Counted from the first letter of the stretch, positions 1-9,249 are shown. The stretch: DNA of 35,166 nucleotides from Chloroflexota bacterium (GCA_002717565.1 PBAZ01000030.1:1-35166); one strand, 5' to 3'. Notes: a model not told the origin generated them from the letters alone. Program-made: numbers and translations.

Positions 1-2
1 CT

Positions 3-203
3 TTTGTTGGGTGCATTGATGTTTTTGGGGTCGATGGTGTGTTGGCAGTCTATGACGAAGAAAAGTGCATTGACATTCTGATGACGGATAATGAATGGAC
101 AGCGGAACAGGCTATTGAATGGTTTGAACAGAATACTCTTGGAGGCAGATCCAGAGATAAAGATCCTGTATTTATCACATTCCATCCGGATCAAGTTGAG
201 TGA
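3..203 (+). CDS. C-terminal fragment of a hypothetical protein (5' truncated by window edge)
   Basis: Frame 3 is open from the window start to TGA at 201-203: FVGCIDVFGVDGVLAVYDEEKCIDILMTDNEWTAEQAIEWFEQNTLGGRSRDKDPVFITFHPDQVE. Confidence 0.6.
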   Translation, partial: FVGCIDVFGVDGVLAVYDEEKCIDILMTDNEWTAEQAIEWFEQNTLGGRSRDKDPVFITFHPDQVE

Positions 204-361
204 CTGTTAGAAAATTCGGATCACTGAAGAGTAAAGTTCAGTACTAGGGATTGCCACACCAATATCGGTCAAATGCACGTACTGGAGGATACCTTTTGCA
301 TATTTATTCTCTAGCAAAAGTGTGTTAAGTCGGGAGCTGGCTTTATGCAGGTACAGAGGTA

Positions 362-1732
362 ATGATGAATAAGGTAATGGCATATCTATGTATGCTTTTG
401 TTTATGTTATCTGTCGCATGTTCCTCAGAAGATGCCAGTGTTCCTGTTGCGCAAGTGGCGGCCTCAACATCTACGCCGCAGGCTACTGATATACCTGAAA
501 CCACTGCTACTGAAATCCCAATGCCTACCGCAACTCCTTCAAATATCCCTACGCCTGGCCCGACGTTCACCCCATTACCAATAGCAACGCATACAGCTAC
601 TCCAGATCCTACACTGGTGCCTGCGGACACTTCAACAGCAATGCCAGCAGCCACAATAGCACTGGCTGGTACTGCTAAAGAAAAATTGATCAGTATAGGA
701 TACAACGTACCGGTAGTTGGATCTGTAGATGAGGTAAGACAAGAATATGTGGCTAGTTTGGACGTACCTGACAAATATAGACAGAGATTCATAGAAGTCC
801 AAGAAAATCTCAACGGTATATTAGGGGGATATCCGAATTACGTATATTTTGCTTATAACCCATATGGAACAGAAGAAGATGCTAGGCCGGTTCTTGAGAG
901 AATGGCAGAGCTCAGACCTTATAAGAAGTGGTCAATACCTGAATTAGTCAAAGCCCAATCATGTTTAGGTGGCGCTAATCCAGGTGAGGCTCGAACTTCA
1001 ACTACGAATCCTTATAGCGTTTGCCTAGAAGATTTAGATTTCATCCAAACCCCCTGGGGAGAAGAGACTGAGCATCCGTATAGAAGTGATATCAAAATGA
1101 TTCTCCATTTAGGCCACGAATATTTCCATCACTACCAAAGAGTACACGCCTTAGATAGAGGTTTAGATTACCAGTCGGATCGGAATAATCCTGAAACAAC
1201 GGTACAGGCTCCGCGTTGGTGGATTGAAGGTGCAGCTGTGGCATTCCAAAATGCATGGTTCAGAGAGAATTGGCAATCTTTATCATTATTAGCGGACCTG
1301 ACATCAAATCAGGCACTATCTACTAACATAGCCACAGTAGCTGATTCTAGGGTCTACAAAGAAAACAGGCGCAATATAATGGGCTACGGAAATTCACAGG
1401 ACTGTACGCCGGACTGGTATATGTCTAGTTTAGAAGACACCTATGATACCGCTTCTGGCTGTGGTGCCGCTATGATGGCTACCGCATACCTAGGTTATCT
1501 AACTTCCTATAAGACCGTGTGGATTGATATCCCGCAGGATTATTATGATCTTGGATTTTGGGGTTCTTTTGAAAAGCACGTAGGAATGAACAAGCAAGAA
1601 TTTTTTGATTCCTACAATGAATTCTTGCGAACCGGTGAACCAGATGAGGAACCGCCTGATGGGTGGGCACCGCCAGAAAATTACATAGCGGAATTCGCGG
1701 ATTTTTTGAAGATAGTGCCTGAGTCTGATTAA
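362..1732 (+). CDS. Lipoprotein with Pro/Thr-rich linker and gluzincin-like (peptidase MA-like) domain
   Basis: Signal peptide with lipobox (LSVAC|SS), P/T-rich spacer, HEYFH (HExxH) followed about 35 aa later by WWIEGAAVAFQ (candidate third-ligand Glu). Confidence 0.75.
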   Translation: MMNKVMAYLCMLLFMLSVACSSEDASVPVAQVAASTSTPQATDIPETTATEIPMPTATPSNIPTPGPTFTPLPIATHTATPDPTLVPADTSTAMPAATIALAGTAKEKLISIGYNVPVVGSVDEVRQEYVASLDVPDKYRQRFIEVQENLNGILGGYPNYVYFAYNPYGTEEDARPVLERMAELRPYKKWSIPELVKAQSCLGGANPGEARTSTTNPYSVCLEDLDFIQTPWGEETEHPYRSDIKMILHLGHEYFHHYQRVHALDRGLDYQSDRNNPETTVQAPRWWIEGAAVAFQNAWFRENWQSLSLLADLTSNQALSTNIATVADSRVYKENRRNIMGYGNSQDCTPDWYMSSLEDTYDTASGCGAAMMATAYLGYLTSYKTVWIDIPQDYYDLGFWGSFEKHVGMNKQEFFDSYNEFLRTGEPDEEPPDGWAPPENYIAEFADFLKIVPESD

Positions 1733-1934
1733 ATACAATCAGTGTTGGGACGCTTATTCTAAATGCCTAGTCATCGCTGTGACGTTACCCACAAGAGAAA
1801 CAAAGTATTGGTCACTATGGGCTCTGGTGCCGTATCGAAATTTGTGCTTCAATGACCTTACCTAGACATAAGTTATACGGAAGTAATGCTCAGGATACAA
1901 ACGAAGTTCTAATTGGGAAAGGAACACGAAGCAG

Positions 1935-2522
1935 ATGAAAATAGGACTTATTTCAGATACACGGATACCCGGAGTCGCAAAAGAGGTTCCAGCTCAGGTG
2001 ACACGTGCCTTTGAGGGAGTTGATCTGATCCTTCATGCTGGGGGCGTTCAGGTAGCATGGGTGCTAGACTGGCTGGAGCAGATTGCTCCGGTGAAGGCAG
2101 TGGGCAGGATTCAAGGGGGACAGTACGAGAGTAATACTCCTTTCGCTGTACAGAATGCGGATGATCCTCGGGTTGCGCAGGAGCAGGTTTTGCAGGTGGA
2201 GGGCCATACGATAGGTATGGTGAACAGCCTGGACTTTGATCCCCTTAACGATGACGTAATCCCTGGCATCATAGCACGCAAAAAATTCCCAGAAGGTGCC
2301 GTTGCTAAGATGGTGGAGAGCCTTTTTAAAGCCCCTGTGGATATTGTGATCTTTGGTCGTACTCTTGAAGCTATGATTGAGGAGCACGATGGCATTCTCC
2401 TGATCAACCCCGGGAGTCCTACTATACCTCGAAACATCATGAAATTGGGTCAGGTAGCTATCTTGGAGCTGACTCCAGAGAGCCGCGAGGCTCGTATTAT
2501 TGATCTCACTACCCTCGATTAA
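1935..2522 (+). CDS. Metallophosphoesterase-fold protein (YfcE/MJ0936-like), probably catalytically degenerate
   Basis: MKIGLISDTRIP...VDLILHAGG...IVIFGRTLEA...LLINPGSPTIPRN follows the YfcE/MJ0936 family layout with substituted metal ligands. Confidence 0.8.
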   Translation: MKIGLISDTRIPGVAKEVPAQVTRAFEGVDLILHAGGVQVAWVLDWLEQIAPVKAVGRIQGGQYESNTPFAVQNADDPRVAQEQVLQVEGHTIGMVNSLDFDPLNDDVIPGIIARKKFPEGAVAKMVESLFKAPVDIVIFGRTLEAMIEEHDGILLINPGSPTIPRNIMKLGQVAILELTPESREARIIDLTTLD

Positions 2523-2571
2523 ATCGCGAACTACACAATCTGGTTCCGAGTGGTATGGGAATATGTTCTAT

Positions 2572-2611
2572 AAAAGAGAGATCCGGGCGATAGCCCGGAT
2601 CTCTCTTTTTG
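2572..2611. terminator. Bidirectional intrinsic terminator
   Basis: Perfect 17-bp inverted repeat AAAAGAGAGATCCGGGC-GATA-GCCCGGATCTCTCTTTT with A-tract and T-tract on either side, between convergent genes. Confidence 0.9.
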
Positions 2612-2662
2612 ACTTCATACAAGTCTTCGGATTATGACCTAAGACTCTTCTTCCGTAGCTTC

Positions 2663-4018
2663 CTAGTCGGGATTTGCTCCCCATACCAGACCATGGAAGT
2701 TTTGTGGGAAGTTTGCGCCGTCTACCCCAATTTCGGGCTTTACGCCTGTCATCTGGCGTGCTCCAGCCCTGCCTTGTAGCTGCTGCATGGTGTCCATGTG
2801 CAACCAGAATCGGGTGCGTCCGCTACCAATGTTGCCGCCACTTGGGGAGATGGGATGTGGTCCCTCGTTGGTGATATCCTCGTTCTCAACGAAGTCCAGG
2901 AAATCGCCTTGCTTGATACCGGCATAGCCCAATCCCTCGACGTGTATGGCGTGGAACATACCATAGCCGTCATACATGTTCTCGAATGAGTAGTCGCTCA
3001 CGGAAATTCCCGCAGCCTCTAGGAGTTTCCTCCCTGAACTGGCGGCGGCAGCTTCTTCCTCCTCAAGGGTGTGCTGGAGGCTTCGAGCTGGGGGCTGAGT
3101 AGAGGTATGCCCAAGGACATAGACGGGCTTTTGCTTCATGTCCTTCGCCCTCTCAGGTGTCGTGAACAGGAATGCTGCGGCAGCACAGATGGGGATGTCG
3201 GCATCATAGAGGTTTGCCGGCTTAGCTAGCCATCGTGCTCCCAGATAGTCTTCCCGGGTCACTATGTCCTCTGGTCGGTTTTGGGCGAAAAAGCCCTCAG
3301 GGAAGTTGAGGCCATTGCGCTTGGAGTTTACCACGAAGTTGGCGAACATCTCCTTGCGCTTTCCGTACTTCCACAGGTAGCGCTGGAACCTGGTGGCTTC
3401 CTGGTAAACGCCCACGGTTCCCCAGCCGGTAGACCACTTCTCACGTGTGGCAATGGTGTCTCCATTGGCGGCACCTTGCCCTACATAGTAACGGCCTGCC
3501 AAATTGTGCCATCCCTTGACCACGAGGCAAACCTTAGTTAGGCCACGGACGACAGCTTCAACTGCGCCAATAAGGGCAGGAGCTGTATCACTTGGAATGT
3601 GCGCTGCAAATTCCACATTGGTAAGCTCTGGCATGTTCTTGATTATCCACTCTGTGCTTAAGCCAGCCATACCAACACGTGGATCGTCCACCATCTCGAA
3701 TGCTGCTGCCATGTCGCCAGGAACGTCCCTGTCTTCGGGCCAAGCAGGGGGCCAAGCAAACCTACCAGTAGTAGTGTCCGGTACCACGATCAATCCGTCT
3801 ACCTGATCACCTGTCACTCCTGCGTCATCCATTGCTCTCCGAAGGGCGGATATGGCATTGGCTCCTACGCTGGTCTGAGGGTCCCAGTCCCAGCGTCGGG
3901 AAGTGTCTGATGCACCGGTGCCTACAGCCACTGCCTTGGATCTTCCTTCCCATATTCCCAGACCTTCTCTCCTCCGCAACCACTCTTCTGGAATTTGTTC
4001 GAATCGATTTGTCGTCAT
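2663..4018 (-). CDS. Thiolase-fold (SCP-x / non-specific lipid-transfer thiolase-like) protein
   Basis: SKAVAVGTGASDTSRR...ALRRAMDDAGVTGDQVDGLIV; NMYDGYGMFHAIHVEGLGY; PISPSGGNIGSGR; typical partner of DUF35 proteins; GGAGG-type RBS upstream of ATG. Confidence 0.85.
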   Translation of the reverse strand: MTTNRFEQIPEEWLRRREGLGIWEGRSKAVAVGTGASDTSRRWDWDPQTSVGANAISALRRAMDDAGVTGDQVDGLIVVPDTTTGRFAWPPAWPEDRDVPGDMAAAFEMVDDPRVGMAGLSTEWIIKNMPELTNVEFAAHIPSDTAPALIGAVEAVVRGLTKVCLVVKGWHNLAGRYYVGQGAANGDTIATREKWSTGWGTVGVYQEATRFQRYLWKYGKRKEMFANFVVNSKRNGLNFPEGFFAQNRPEDIVTREDYLGARWLAKPANLYDADIPICAAAAFLFTTPERAKDMKQKPVYVLGHTSTQPPARSLQHTLEEEEAAAASSGRKLLEAAGISVSDYSFENMYDGYGMFHAIHVEGLGYAGIKQGDFLDFVENEDITNEGPHPISPSGGNIGSGRTRFWLHMDTMQQLQGRAGARQMTGVKPEIGVDGANFPQNFHGLVWGANPD

Positions 4019-4067
4019 CCGACTACCTCCAATATCTAGTTTTCTATCATAGTTAATGAATAGTTGA

Positions 4068-4484
4068 TTACTGGGTCACCACTTCCCATTCGGGAACCAT
4101 CTGTCCTGTTGCTTGAGTCTTCTCGAACACTAGCCTTACAGGTGCCCCTATAGGTACTTCATCCACGGGCGTTCCTGGGAGATGGGAAAGCATCATGATA
4201 TCGGGGTCATCTTCCAGTTTTATCACTGCAGCGTTGAATGGCTGGTCGTCAAACATCAGGGGTACGGGGTTGTCATACATCACGGCGTACGTGTAAATGG
4301 TGCCTCGTCCTGACATTTCACTCCATTCTAGGTTGTCTCCTGACCCACACTGTGCGCACGCATCCATCGGTGGGTGCTGCAGTCTGTCGCAAGCATGGCA
4401 GTTTTGGACTACCAGCCTGCCTTCATTGGCGGCTTCCCAGAAGCCTCGGTCTACATCCTCTGGTACAGGCGATTGTTTCGGCAT
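4068..4484 (-). CDS. Zn-ribbon / OB-fold (DUF35-type) acyl-CoA-associated protein
   Basis: CHACDRLQHPPMDACAQCGSGDNLEW + GRGTIYTYAVMYDNP, the typical rubredoxin-like Zn-ribbon plus OB-fold layout; immediately upstream of the thiolase gene. Confidence 0.88.
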   Translation of the reverse strand: MPKQSPVPEDVDRGFWEAANEGRLVVQNCHACDRLQHPPMDACAQCGSGDNLEWSEMSGRGTIYTYAVMYDNPVPLMFDDQPFNAAVIKLEDDPDIMMLSHLPGTPVDEVPIGAPVRLVFEKTQATGQMVPEWEVVTQ

Positions 4485-4730
4485 ACTTCACCTCACTTTC
4501 GAAATTATTGATTGCAGCCAATTCTGGAATTAAGCATTAAGTTTGTCAAGGAATATCTTCATGCATTCTTAGAGAAGAACGGTATTCGTAGTCAAATACC
4601 AGAGAGTTAACCACTTTTACACATAAATGCATTTTGAACTGATAAGAAGAGAGGACGGAATCAGTAGTTACTCTATCGCGTATAATTAACTTGAGCGTTT
4701 CAGTATTCTAATTGAGCAGTTCGGGAAACA

Positions 4731-5174
4731 ATGGATTTCGAAAAATTCCTAGAATCAAGTGATACAGATCATCAAGGAAGAAGCCTGAACGATATTTGGG
4801 CGTATTCTGATTTCCAGATTGAGTATACGCATAATTTCATCCAGCTTATATTTCCACTTGATAAGCCCAGTCGAAACAATTTCAATGGATTGTATCTCGA
4901 TGACAATACTACCCTAGAGCGCATAAAAGCGAATGAACTGGCACAAGAGAACGTTATCAGGTCTTCGGAATGGTTCTTGGGATTCCTGGCTAGAAATGAT
5001 CAATGGAAGGCCAGATACAATCACAATCAATTACGCATTACACGCATGATAGAGTCGCTTCGGCTGCTAGTGTCGGATGATCAGGCGGAACACTGTAAGA
5101 GCATAATTTTCCGGATGGTAGGGGATAAGAGTTCTATTAATGACGACACGCTGGGGTTTTGGGAAAACGCCTAA
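4731..5174 (+). CDS. OGFr_N-like (opioid growth factor receptor conserved region-like) domain protein
   Basis: DFQIEYTHNFIQLIFPLDKPSRNN ... HNQLRITRMIESLRLLV ... FWENA resembles the pattern HNYIQWLFPL...S / NHxRITRxLxSLxLL / YWxxA. Confidence 0.7.
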   Translation: MDFEKFLESSDTDHQGRSLNDIWAYSDFQIEYTHNFIQLIFPLDKPSRNNFNGLYLDDNTTLERIKANELAQENVIRSSEWFLGFLARNDQWKARYNHNQLRITRMIESLRLLVSDDQAEHCKSIIFRMVGDKSSINDDTLGFWENA

Positions 5175-5217
5175 TGTAGCAGAAGTCAGGGTTTGAGCTT
5201 AATTTCTTGCGCAATAC

Positions 5218-5520
5218 TTACCCGGTGGTTCGTGGTGGTGGCCATATACCTTCAAACCAGCACCTGAATCCGAAACTTCTGGCGTCCTCAATAATCGGCT
5301 TTAGAATCCTCGCAGTTGCTCCATCCGCACACTCTACACTTCTTGTTCGTTCCAAGATGGCGAAACTAAAGTCAAATGACTGACCGGGGATAGGCCGAAG
5401 GTCTCCTCTCCAGCTGTTCCGGCTGTTAGCATCGATGATTACTGCCCACATCATTCGACAACTCCCTAACACATTGCCCTCTTTGTCCTTAATTGTCACG
5501 ATTTCATCATATCCAGACAT
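5218..5520 (-). CDS. Hypothetical protein, 100 aa
   Basis: Intact ORF with plausible RBS (AAGGTAAACC-ATG); no family recognised. Confidence 0.5.
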   Translation of the reverse strand: MSGYDEIVTIKDKEGNVLGSCRMMWAVIIDANSRNSWRGDLRPIPGQSFDFSFAILERTRSVECADGATARILKPIIEDARSFGFRCWFEGIWPPPRTTG

Positions 5521-5795
5521 GGTTTACCTTAGTTGTTTTCTAGAGACTCTTTGTCTCTGTCGTCATTTAAGATTATGGCTAGTTGGAGGTAGGGCATGTT
5601 GTTGCCGATCACGAGTTATTATACTCTCACTTTACCTTTTTACTTCCAAAATATCTCTTCGACAGTTTCGACAGGTGCTAGATTTCGGATTAGACATGTG
5701 AGAAAAAGTCGAATATCGGAGTGACCAGTGGCAAACTTCTGTGGTAAAGTACCTACATGTTCCTTTGCGAACAACCTAACCCATAGGAGTGCACG

Positions 5796-8099
5796 ATGCT
5801 AGATTACAAACCAAATATGGTGCTTTCTAACCAAGAGTTCAAGGTCGTGGGTACCCGTCCGATTCGTCATGATGGTCTGGACAAGGTAACAGGGCGAGCT
5901 CGGTATGGAGCAGACATTGACTTACCCGGTCTTCTTCATGGGAAGATTTTGCGAAGCCCCTATGCTCACGCGATTATCAAGAAGATCGATGTCAGTAAGG
6001 CTAGGGCGCTTCCTGGAGTCCGCGCTGTTGTGACCGGTGGTGACTTTCCAACCCCTTCGGCCCGCACAGACGTGGTCGCAGAGGGGGGGTTCCAAAATCT
6101 TGGATTCATGAGCCAAAATTGCATGGCTAAGGACAAGGCTTTATACGTCGGTCATGCTGTTGCTGCCGTGGCAGCAACGGATCCACACACCGCTGAAGCA
6201 GCTTTATCTCTGATAGACGTAGAGTATGAGGTATTAGAGCCAGTGTTTGATGGACGAGCGGCAATGAAGGACGGGGCCCCTGTACTGCACCCAACTCTTG
6301 AGACCGTCTACGAGATCATGAAACCAGGTGGAACTAGTCCGGACGGCTCGGAACACAACACGAACATTGCAAAGCAGTTTGTCCAAGACTTGGGAGATAT
6401 CACTCAGGGCTTTGCAGAAGCTGATGTAATTGTTGAAAGAGAATTTGACACTGTCCCTGTGCATCAAGGATACATTGAGCCCCATTCGGCAACTGCCTCT
6501 TGGAGCAGGGATGGCAAAGTGACTATTTGGTCGAGCAGCCAAGGGCAATTCGCTATTCAGGAACAAATAGCTGGAATTCTCGATTTGTCTGTTTCGAAGG
6601 TTAAGTGTATCCCAATGGAGATTGGTGGCGGTTTTGGAGGTAAGACATGTGTGTATCTCGAACCGGTTGCGGCTTGGCTGTCTAAAGCCACTGGCTACCC
6701 AGTGAAGATCACCATGAATAGGACTGAGGTGTTTACCGGTACGGGTCCTACATCAGGTTCGTATACTAAGGTGAAAATCGGAGCTAGCAAGTCCGGTAAG
6801 ATAACTGCCGTTGACGCATACATGGTGTTTGAGGCCGGTGCTTTCCCTGGTAGTCCAGTTGGGGGAGCAGCTCGCTGCATGTTCTCACCTTATTACATCC
6901 CGAATGCTCATATCGAAGGACTCGACGTGGTTGTCAACACCCAGAAAACTGCTGCGTATCGAGGGCCAGGGGCACCTATTGGAGCCTTTGCCGTCGAGCA
7001 AATTCTTGATGAAATAAGTCGGAAGTTGGAGATTGATCCGATGGAGTTGCGCTTGAATAACGCGTCTAAGGAAGGGGATCGTTCAATAGCCGGACCGTTG
7101 TTTGGTCAAATTGGGTCTGCAAATGTGTTCGAAGCTGCAATGAACCATCCTCATTATTCTGCTGCGAAGGGGAACGGATACCGTGGTCGTGGAGTCGCTG
7201 CTGGATTCTGGGGGAACGGGGGAGGTCCTGCAAGTGCTGTGGCTAGTGTCAATGCTGATGGTACCGTGAGTTTGGTTGAAGGGTCTCCTGATATCGGAGG
7301 GACCAGAACAGTGGTCGCTATGCAATTTGCTGAAGTGCTAGGTATACCAGTAGAAGATATCGCCCCATCTGTAGGGGACACTGAGTCGATTGGCTTTACC
7401 TCTATGACGGGCGGTAGCGGTGTAGCGTATAAGACAGGCTGGGCGTGCTATCTGGCAGCTGAGGATGTAAAACGGCAAATGATTGAACGAGCAGCATCAA
7501 TATGGGATGTTGATGCGTCAGACATCGAGTACGATGACGGGGCTATCACGCACAAGTCAGATACCGAGCTGAAAACAACTTTCAAAGATCTAGCAGCACG
7601 ACTGAATGCAACTGGTGGTCCCATAGTTGGGCGAGGAACAACTGCGGAACGACGGGCAGGAGCAGCTGTAGGGCTTCATATCGTAGATGTTGAAGTTGAT
7701 AAAGAGACAGGCAAGGTTGATATTCTTCGATACACTGCCGTTCAAGACGCAGGCAAAGCTATTCACCCTTCATATGTGGAAGGCCAGATTCAAGGCGGTG
7801 CTGTACAAGGTATTGGGTGGGCTCTCAATGAGGAATATTACATGAATGAAGATGGGCGGATGGCCAATTCATCCTTCCTTGATTATCGGATGCCGACGTC
7901 ATTGGATTTGCCGATGATTGATACAGTCATAGTTGAGACGCCTCATGATGGACATCCTTACAGTGTCAGGGGGGCCGGTGAGATATCGATCATCCCACCT
8001 ATGGCAGCTATCGCGAATGCCATTCATGATGCCGTTGGCACACGTATGACTGCGTTGCCAATGTCGCCAGGAGCGGTTTTGAAGGAGTTAGCTTCCTAA
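5796..8099 (+). CDS. Xanthine dehydrogenase family molybdopterin-binding (large) subunit
   Basis: PIRHDGLDKVTGRARYGADIDLPGLLHGKILRSPYAHA; GGGFGGKT; AAYRGPGAPIGAF; VRGAGEISIIPPMAAIANAI (Mo-hydroxylase Glu motif). Confidence 0.95.
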   Translation: MLDYKPNMVLSNQEFKVVGTRPIRHDGLDKVTGRARYGADIDLPGLLHGKILRSPYAHAIIKKIDVSKARALPGVRAVVTGGDFPTPSARTDVVAEGGFQNLGFMSQNCMAKDKALYVGHAVAAVAATDPHTAEAALSLIDVEYEVLEPVFDGRAAMKDGAPVLHPTLETVYEIMKPGGTSPDGSEHNTNIAKQFVQDLGDITQGFAEADVIVEREFDTVPVHQGYIEPHSATASWSRDGKVTIWSSSQGQFAIQEQIAGILDLSVSKVKCIPMEIGGGFGGKTCVYLEPVAAWLSKATGYPVKITMNRTEVFTGTGPTSGSYTKVKIGASKSGKITAVDAYMVFEAGAFPGSPVGGAARCMFSPYYIPNAHIEGLDVVVNTQKTAAYRGPGAPIGAFAVEQILDEISRKLEIDPMELRLNNASKEGDRSIAGPLFGQIGSANVFEAAMNHPHYSAAKGNGYRGRGVAAGFWGNGGGPASAVASVNADGTVSLVEGSPDIGGTRTVVAMQFAEVLGIPVEDIAPSVGDTESIGFTSMTGGSGVAYKTGWACYLAAEDVKRQMIERAASIWDVDASDIEYDDGAITHKSDTELKTTFKDLAARLNATGGPIVGRGTTAERRAGAAVGLHIVDVEVDKETGKVDILRYTAVQDAGKAIHPSYVEGQIQGGAVQGIGWALNEEYYMNEDGRMANSSFLDYRMPTSLDLPMIDTVIVETPHDGHPYSVRGAGEISIIPPMAAIANAIHDAVGTRMTALPMSPGAVLKELAS

Positions 8100-8133
8100 A
8101 TCAGACCATATACATGATCGACGTCAGTTCGGG

Positions 8134-8178
8134 GTTAGGGCATTGTTGGTAGTTTTCCGACAATGCCCTAACTTTATA
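8134..8178. terminator. Intrinsic terminator-like hairpin
   Basis: 13-bp perfect inverted repeat GTTAGGGCATTGT ... ACAATGCCCTAAC with a 13-nt loop, between convergent genes; weak T-tract. Confidence 0.65.
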
Positions 8179-8298
8179 TCGACGGGGTAAGTGTGCTAAG
8201 AAAGCGCAAGCTAGTCCAGTGGAATAGGTTGAGCCTGTGGAGTTGAAATAACTCATACTTTGTGAAGTTAACAATTGGATTTGGGGTGGATCACGTGG

Positions 8299-9249
8299 TT
8301 AATGTGCAAATAATTGATCAAAGTGATTATTGAGCTCAGTTTTATACCTTACTGGATCGCTTTCATAGGCATCGCCATGGGCATTGCAATTTTCGAATTC
8401 CAAGAATTTTGCTTTATCCCCTAAGATTCGATGGACACTGATCGTCTGTGCAAGGGGTACCGTCGCATCGTTAGTACAGCCCACCACGACGGTGGGAATA
8501 TCTATCGCCTTTCCAGAGAGATACTGCTGTTCGACGGCATTGAAGTCAAACCCATACAACAACTGAGTCATCAGCAGAATTCCTGGTTTCAATAAATCAG
8601 CCATGAATAATGTGAGAGGGGTTCTCCTAGCCACTTGGGTGGTCAGCATGTCAAGCAAACTGTAATAAGGGGTGTCAGAGAAAATACCTACTATTTCGAC
8701 AGCAGTCGTAGGGTTACTATTGTTAGACGTACCACTGAAAACAGCTGTAGTAGCACCGTAGCTAAAGCCCCAGATGCCAACCTTAGTTACGTTCTTGAAT
8801 TCGTAAAGATAATCCAAGGTGACATATACATCATTAATTTCATCAATGCCAAATGTAAAATCACCACTCCCAGATTTACCGTGATTTCTAAAGTCGATTG
8901 CTGCTATTGAGTATCCCAATTCATGAAATGCTCGAATGTATTCGAGGGTTTGCTCATCGCTTTTTTGGCTTCGCAATCCATGGAGGACCAATAATGTTTT
9001 GTTGGACTGGTTCGGTATCCACCATGCCGAGATCGTTCGATTGTCAGGGGCGTTAATGGATATCTCCTCGAATTCCAATTTGTAAGACAAGGGAGTCGTG
9101 GCTGGTGTACCACTACTTACCTGGAAAGTAGCCCACGCTGTGAATATAGATAGAGCAATATAAATCAGTGGGAGCGCTGATATTATGATGATTAAGAATT
9201 TTGGTTTGAGAATCGTGATTTTCGCTCGACCTTCGTAATTAGTCCGCAG
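8299..9249 (-). CDS. Alpha/beta hydrolase with N-terminal signal anchor; start extended from the TTG at 9090 to a probable CTG at 9249
   Basis: LLVLHGLRSQKSDEQ, AAIDFRNHGKSG, GFSYGA nucleophile elbow; frame stays open to 9291 and encodes a TM segment KFLIIIISALPLIYIALSIFTAW; GAGGA 7 nt before CTG. Confidence 0.7.
   Translation of the reverse strand: MRTNYEGRAKITILKPKFLIIIISALPLIYIALSIFTAWATFQVSSGTPATTPLSYKLEFEEISINAPDNRTISAWWIPNQSNKTLLVLHGLRSQKSDEQTLEYIRAFHELGYSIAAIDFRNHGKSGSGDFTFGIDEINDVYVTLDYLYEFKNVTKVGIWGFSYGATTAVFSGTSNNSNPTTAVEIVGIFSDTPYYSLLDMLTTQVARRTPLTLFMADLLKPGILLMTQLLYGFDFNAVEQQYLSGKAIDIPTVVVGCTNDATVPLAQTISVHRILGDKAKFLEFENCNAHGDAYESDPVRYKTELNNHFDQLFAH

Noticed and set aside
343-813. 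156-aa minus ORF rich in G/V/A (GVGIFEGVAVGIGISVAV...), repeat-protein-like
   Set aside because: It is the antisense shadow of the P/T-rich linker of the lipoprotein at 362-1732; the periodicity comes from Pro/Thr codons.
2064-2440. Two overlapping minus-strand ORFs (107 and 109 aa)
   Set aside because: They are shadows of the phosphoesterase-like gene and have no RBS or recognisable domain.
7083-7381. Minus ORFs of 80 and 75 aa inside the Mo-hydroxylase gene
   Set aside because: They are antisense shadows; the plus-strand protein has strong family motifs across the same interval.
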